Positions 60,866 to 64,000 of a stretch of DNA of 64,000 nucleotides are shown here, in pieces. Each line of letters opens with the position of its first letter. The stretch's first letter is position 1. Under the pieces are notes generated by a model. That model was given only the letters and a program-made list of their open reading frames with translations, ran no database searches and had not been told where the DNA came from. The DNA is from Endozoicomonas euniceicola (GTDB lineage Bacteria; Pseudomonadota; Gammaproteobacteria; Pseudomonadales; Endozoicomonadaceae): positions 3,907,001 to 3,971,000 of the forward strand of contig NZ_CP103300.1 in assembly GCF_025562755.1 (NCBI RefSeq), in the 5' to 3' direction. Both the position numbers and the translations under genes were made by a program.

Positions 60866-62455
60866 CTAACGCCGCTGCTTTCGGGGCCATACCAGACTGA
60901 ACCGGGCACCACCCATCGGGCTGTGACTGACCATCGCCCGACCGTTATGCCAGTACATAATCCGGCGGACAATGGAAAGCCCCAGACCATAACCGCCAGT
61001 GTTGCGGGTACGACTGTCGTCAAGACGACTGAAAGCAGAGAAAACCCGGTCCCACTCTTCCTCGGCAATGCCCGGCCCATCATCGTCAACATCGACGCGG
61101 CAGGTCTCCTGAGTGGATGAAAAGCTTACCTGCACTTTGCTGTCGGCGTAGCGGCAGGCATTGCCAATCAGGTTCTGAATAGCACGATGGATATAGCGTC
61201 GGTCAACGTCTGCGAAACGTCTTGGATCCAGCACATTGCAGGGAATATGTTCAATGTCCACACGGCCCTGCAGACGCCCGTATTCACTGACGACCTGCGC
61301 TACCACTTTATCAACATCGTGTCGTTTATAACGAATCTCCGGAGCAGCCTGCTCCAGATTGGCATAGGTCAGAAATTCATCAACCAGGTTATCCAGTTCT
61401 TCGATATCCTTATCCATACCTTCCAGCTGCTTCTCGCGCTCCTCACTGGTTTCTGCGTCAGCAATCAGATCCAGACCAAAACGCAGGCGCGCCACCGGCG
61501 TTCGCAGTTCATGGGAAACACCGCGAATCATCTCCTTCTTCAGGCTCAGTAAACGCTGAATGTAGCCCGCCATGGCATTGAAGGCAGAAGCAAGGCGGCC
61601 AATGGAATCGGTTCCGCCAATAGAGACCCGTACATCAAAATCACCCCGGCTGAAACGGGTGGCAGCGCGCTCCAGCCGACGCAGGCGTTTCTCCATCCCA
61701 CGAACCAGGATATAAATCGCCAGACTGATGGAGGTCAGCACAAACAGACCGATGGAAATCATCAGCTTAAAGGGATAAGGGTTCAGCAACCTCAGTGGCC
61801 CCAGCCGCAACAACTGGCCCGTATCCGGCAGGCTGGTATACATGGAAATACTCTGCCCCTCATCGTCCAGCAGCATCAGCATACTGCCCTGACGCAACTC
61901 CTCCTGCTGAACCGGCAGCAACCGGGCCTGGGCTTCCTTGAGCAGATGCACCGGATAGCTGAAAGAGCCGACGGCTAACGCCTGCAAACGCTGCTCCCGT
62001 TCTGCGGGTGCGTAGCGAAGAAGCTTTTCCCGGAGCAAACTCAGTGTGCCATTGATAATCTGCTCCGATATATTCAACACACTGCCTTGCAGCAACCGGT
62101 TCTGATCAAGACGGGTAGATACCAGCGCCCGACTGTTATCCAGCATCTGAACAGACACACCGGAACGATCCATATGCTGCAACGCTTTTTTACTGAGTCC
62201 GGACTGATCAACCGTTACGACTGAGAAAGGAATAGCAACGCGGTAAGCCCACTCATCCAGCCACGCCTGACGTTCCTGCTCGGGCAATTCCTGCAGACTC
62301 TCTGACACCAGCCGGAACGTGCCCCGAACCATATCTTCCCGGTACTCACCCAGACGATGGTCATTGATCAGCGTCACTGAGATGCCAGACAGCACAGCCA
62401 CCAGCACCAGCGTGAAAAGAAGCCCGCCATATATTCGGAGAAAAATACTACTCAC
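60866..62455 (-). CDS. RstB-like sensor histidine kinase
   Basis: 529 residues. A membrane segment at about 8-28, a long periplasmic region to about 220, a second membrane segment at about 230-252, HAMP (about 253-305), an H-box GVSHELRTPVARLRFGLDL with His near 319, NLIGNACRYAD (N-box) near 430, DDDGPGIAEEEWDRVF (G1) and GYGLGLSIV (G2) near 495. The domain order and motifs match RstB/EnvZ-class kinases. The next gene upstream on the same strand is the cognate regulator, 59 bp away. The signal is unknown. Confidence 0.9.
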   Translation of the reverse strand: MSSIFLRIYGGLLFTLVLVAVLSGISVTLINDHRLGEYREDMVRGTFRLVSESLQELPEQERQAWLDEWAYRVAIPFSVVTVDQSGLSKKALQHMDRSGVSVQMLDNSRALVSTRLDQNRLLQGSVLNISEQIINGTLSLLREKLLRYAPAEREQRLQALAVGSFSYPVHLLKEAQARLLPVQQEELRQGSMLMLLDDEGQSISMYTSLPDTGQLLRLGPLRLLNPYPFKLMISIGLFVLTSISLAIYILVRGMEKRLRRLERAATRFSRGDFDVRVSIGGTDSIGRLASAFNAMAGYIQRLLSLKKEMIRGVSHELRTPVARLRFGLDLIADAETSEEREKQLEGMDKDIEELDNLVDEFLTYANLEQAAPEIRYKRHDVDKVVAQVVSEYGRLQGRVDIEHIPCNVLDPRRFADVDRRYIHRAIQNLIGNACRYADSKVQVSFSSTQETCRVDVDDDGPGIAEEEWDRVFSAFSRLDDSRTRNTGGYGLGLSIVRRIMYWHNGRAMVSHSPMGGARFSLVWPRKQRR

Positions 62456-62514
62456 AAATCTAACCTGTTAGCGCCATGGGCCTGACGGGCACGATTCCCG
62501 GCCAGGCATCTGAC

Positions 62515-63261
62515 TCAATCACTTTTTACAAACAGATAGCCTTTGCTGCGCACTGTTTTGATAAGGCGGGGATGCATCGGGTCATCGCCAATTTTGGGAC
62601 GAATTCTGGATACCCGAACATCAATGGACCGGTCCTGACCGTCGTATTCGATACCACGCAGCTGGGCAAAAATCTCTTCCCGGCTCAGAACCCGCCCTGC
62701 ATTGGAGCAGAGTAGCCACAAAAGGTCGAACTCGGCACTGGTCAGCTCAATACTGGCCTGATTCAGCCAGGCTTCGCGCATAGCGTTATCGACAACCAGC
62801 GGGCCAAATGTCAGACGACTGACGGCCTGTTCCTGTTCTTCTTCCACCGGTGCAACCGCCCGGCGCAGCAAAGCCCGGATGCGAGCCAGCAAAACCCTGG
62901 GACGAACCGGCTTGGCCACATAGTCGTCAGCCCCCATTTCCAGCCCCAGAACTTCGTCAAGGTCTTCAGCCCGTGCCGTCAGCATCAGAATCTGGCCGTG
63001 ATACTGTCCCCGAACCCGGCGACAGATGGAAATACCATCCTCTCCGGGCAGCATCAGGTCCAGCACCACCAGGTCCGGGCGTTCCTGTAGAATACGTTCG
63101 ACCGCCTTGCCACCATCGCCTTCCACAGTGACCTGCAGGCCATTGTTCTGAAGATAATCCCTGGTCAGGGTCGCCAGCCGCTCATCGTCCTCAACGATCA
63201 GTATTCGACCTGTCTCTGTATTTTCCACAACCAAATTTCCAGCGTATGAATTATTGTGCAA
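62515..63261 (-). CDS. OmpR/RstA-like response regulator
   Basis: 248 residues. The receiver domain has EDD near 25-27, the phospho-acceptor Asp in LVVLDLMLPGEDG near 69, and Lys in DDYVAKPVRPR near 119. A winged-helix OmpR domain follows with LTSAEFDLLWLLCSNAGRVLSRE near 170 and DRSIDVRVSRIRPKIG near 210. It forms a two-gene unit with the kinase. The first 16 residues before RILIVEDD are a short extension, so a later start is possible. Confidence 0.92.
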   Translation of the reverse strand: MHNNSYAGNLVVENTETGRILIVEDDERLATLTRDYLQNNGLQVTVEGDGGKAVERILQERPDLVVLDLMLPGEDGISICRRVRGQYHGQILMLTARAEDLDEVLGLEMGADDYVAKPVRPRVLLARIRALLRRAVAPVEEEQEQAVSRLTFGPLVVDNAMREAWLNQASIELTSAEFDLLWLLCSNAGRVLSREEIFAQLRGIEYDGQDRSIDVRVSRIRPKIGDDPMHPRLIKTVRSKGYLFVKSD

Positions 63262-64000
63262 GATACTACTACACCCCCGCGCCAGAATCCTGCCTCTTAA
63301 GCAGTTACAGCGGCGGCTTATTCCAGTATCACTACCCGTTCGACACTCAATGGATAAAAACAGTTCAGGGCAAAGGCATTTTTTTCACGGCAAAATCCGC
63401 GCAAATCCGTTAAAATCTCAAACACTATATATTGTGGTTGGTGAAAGTCGCATAACTGTCGGAATTAGGAAAAATCAATAGTATTTTTCTTATTTATAAT
63501 CCATATTATATTTCTTTTTATTATAAAAAAAATTGGGTCTCAACTACGACCTGTTGAATACTGCTTGAGTGCGATAAGAAAGATAAACTGCCAGTTTGCA
63601 AACACTAACATGAAAATAAATTCACAGGTTATCCACTGCATTTCCACGACACTGTCAACTTGAACTTATCCCAATACCGCATTATCTTGTGTATATAAAC
63701 AAGACGTACACAACATGTTGTATACATCGTGTTCAGCACCCCACAAGATGTTATGACTGTACCGCTGACTGCGAGTACCCAAAAGCACAGATTATGGCGC
63801 TGTAAGAATGCTAAATATCAGGGAAGAATGCTTAAAGGCTCTCGGATAACCATCAGTCAGGGCTTACTTTCTAAGATACATGTTGCAGTTGATCCTGATT
63901 TTTTATCGATCCGGGTTATAAGTACACAATCAGCATCTCCCATTAGCTTTCTGGTTTCTGCCTCCTGAGAAAGATGCAGTCGACTGGCTTCGTGTCGACA
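63262..64000. other. Intergenic region at the window's right end
   Basis: About 740 bases. 63470-63540 is very AT-rich and may promote the rstA-like gene leftward or a gene beyond the window. Two open frames (63254-63481 and 63729-63968) lack a ribosome site and any recognisable pattern; the second could encode a 79-residue protein but is unsupported. No hairpin or RNA gene was recognised. Confidence 0.4.

Noticed and set aside
63615..63650. Possible DnaA box (GGTTATCCACTGC)
   Set aside because: A single near-match without a cluster of boxes or replication genes nearby.
63729..63968. 79-codon open frame near the right end
   Set aside because: No ribosome site, no recognisable pattern, and the region shows no coding bias I could judge.

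Overview
The window looks like a chromosome segment of a host-associated marine gammaproteobacterium, most like Endozoicomonas. This is inferred from gammaproteobacterial housekeeping genes (metE, bfr, grxD, a citrate-lyase operon with its citAB regulators, an rstAB-type two-component pair) lying beside strikingly eukaryote-like secreted proteins, many insertion sequences and small nested repeats. No rRNA, phage or plasmid backbone was seen.

Region 1 (1-14335) is the most unusual part. It is a same-strand tandem array of five complete genes, one 5'-truncated gene and one short 5' remnant. Each encodes an N-terminal export-type hydrophobic segment, a basic SV40-like nuclear-localisation motif, a PR/SET-like methyltransferase domain and a C-terminal array of classical C2H2 zinc fingers with TGEKP-type linkers. 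The body of the protein is almost identical between copies, while the arrays differ in finger number (6, 4, 6, 12 and 8; at least 3 in the truncated copy) and in the DNA-contacting helix residues. This is the architecture of animal PRDM proteins (PRDM9 is the best-known case) in a bacterium. An IS4-type element sits between two copies. Host-nucleus targeting is an inference.

Region 2 (14384-22630) holds two adjacent RimK-like ATP-grasp ligases and an M14 zinc carboxypeptidase on the minus strand, a divergent M20 peptidase, a PhnA-like protein, a second, minimal SET protein and tRNA-His. Region 3 (22826-31850) has a 1257-residue exported orphan, then a graveyard of mobile elements: a truncated transposase, an IS66-type element, and a tnpB gene cut by IS66 on one side and by an IS1380-type element on the other. 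Region 4 (31850-32770) is a minus-strand operon of seven tRNAs (four Lys-TTT, three Asn-GTT).

Region 5 (33067-45449) is a citrate fermentation locus: citC-citD-citE-citF-citX-citG, the CitA/CitB-type two-component system and a convergent 2HCT citrate carrier. It is interrupted by a RloA/RloB (AbiL-like) putative defence pair and by a cluster of nested MITEs, one of which separates rloA from rloB. Region 6 (45668-49351) has a 2-Cys peroxiredoxin, a methyltransferase, bacterioferritin, a monothiol glutaredoxin and an M48 lipoprotein protease, consistent with oxidative-stress and iron handling.

Region 7 (49455-56500) is a tandem duplication encoding two exported proteins with Ser/Thr/Pro-rich mucin-like stalks. 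The first has a C-terminal membrane anchor. In the second the stalk has expanded to about 46 units of 39 bp and the anchor has been lost by frameshift; a decayed aminotransferase fragment lies between them. Region 8 (56521-63261) has the intact aminotransferase, a small lipoprotein, metE and an rstB/rstA-like pair; the last 740 bases show no convincing gene.
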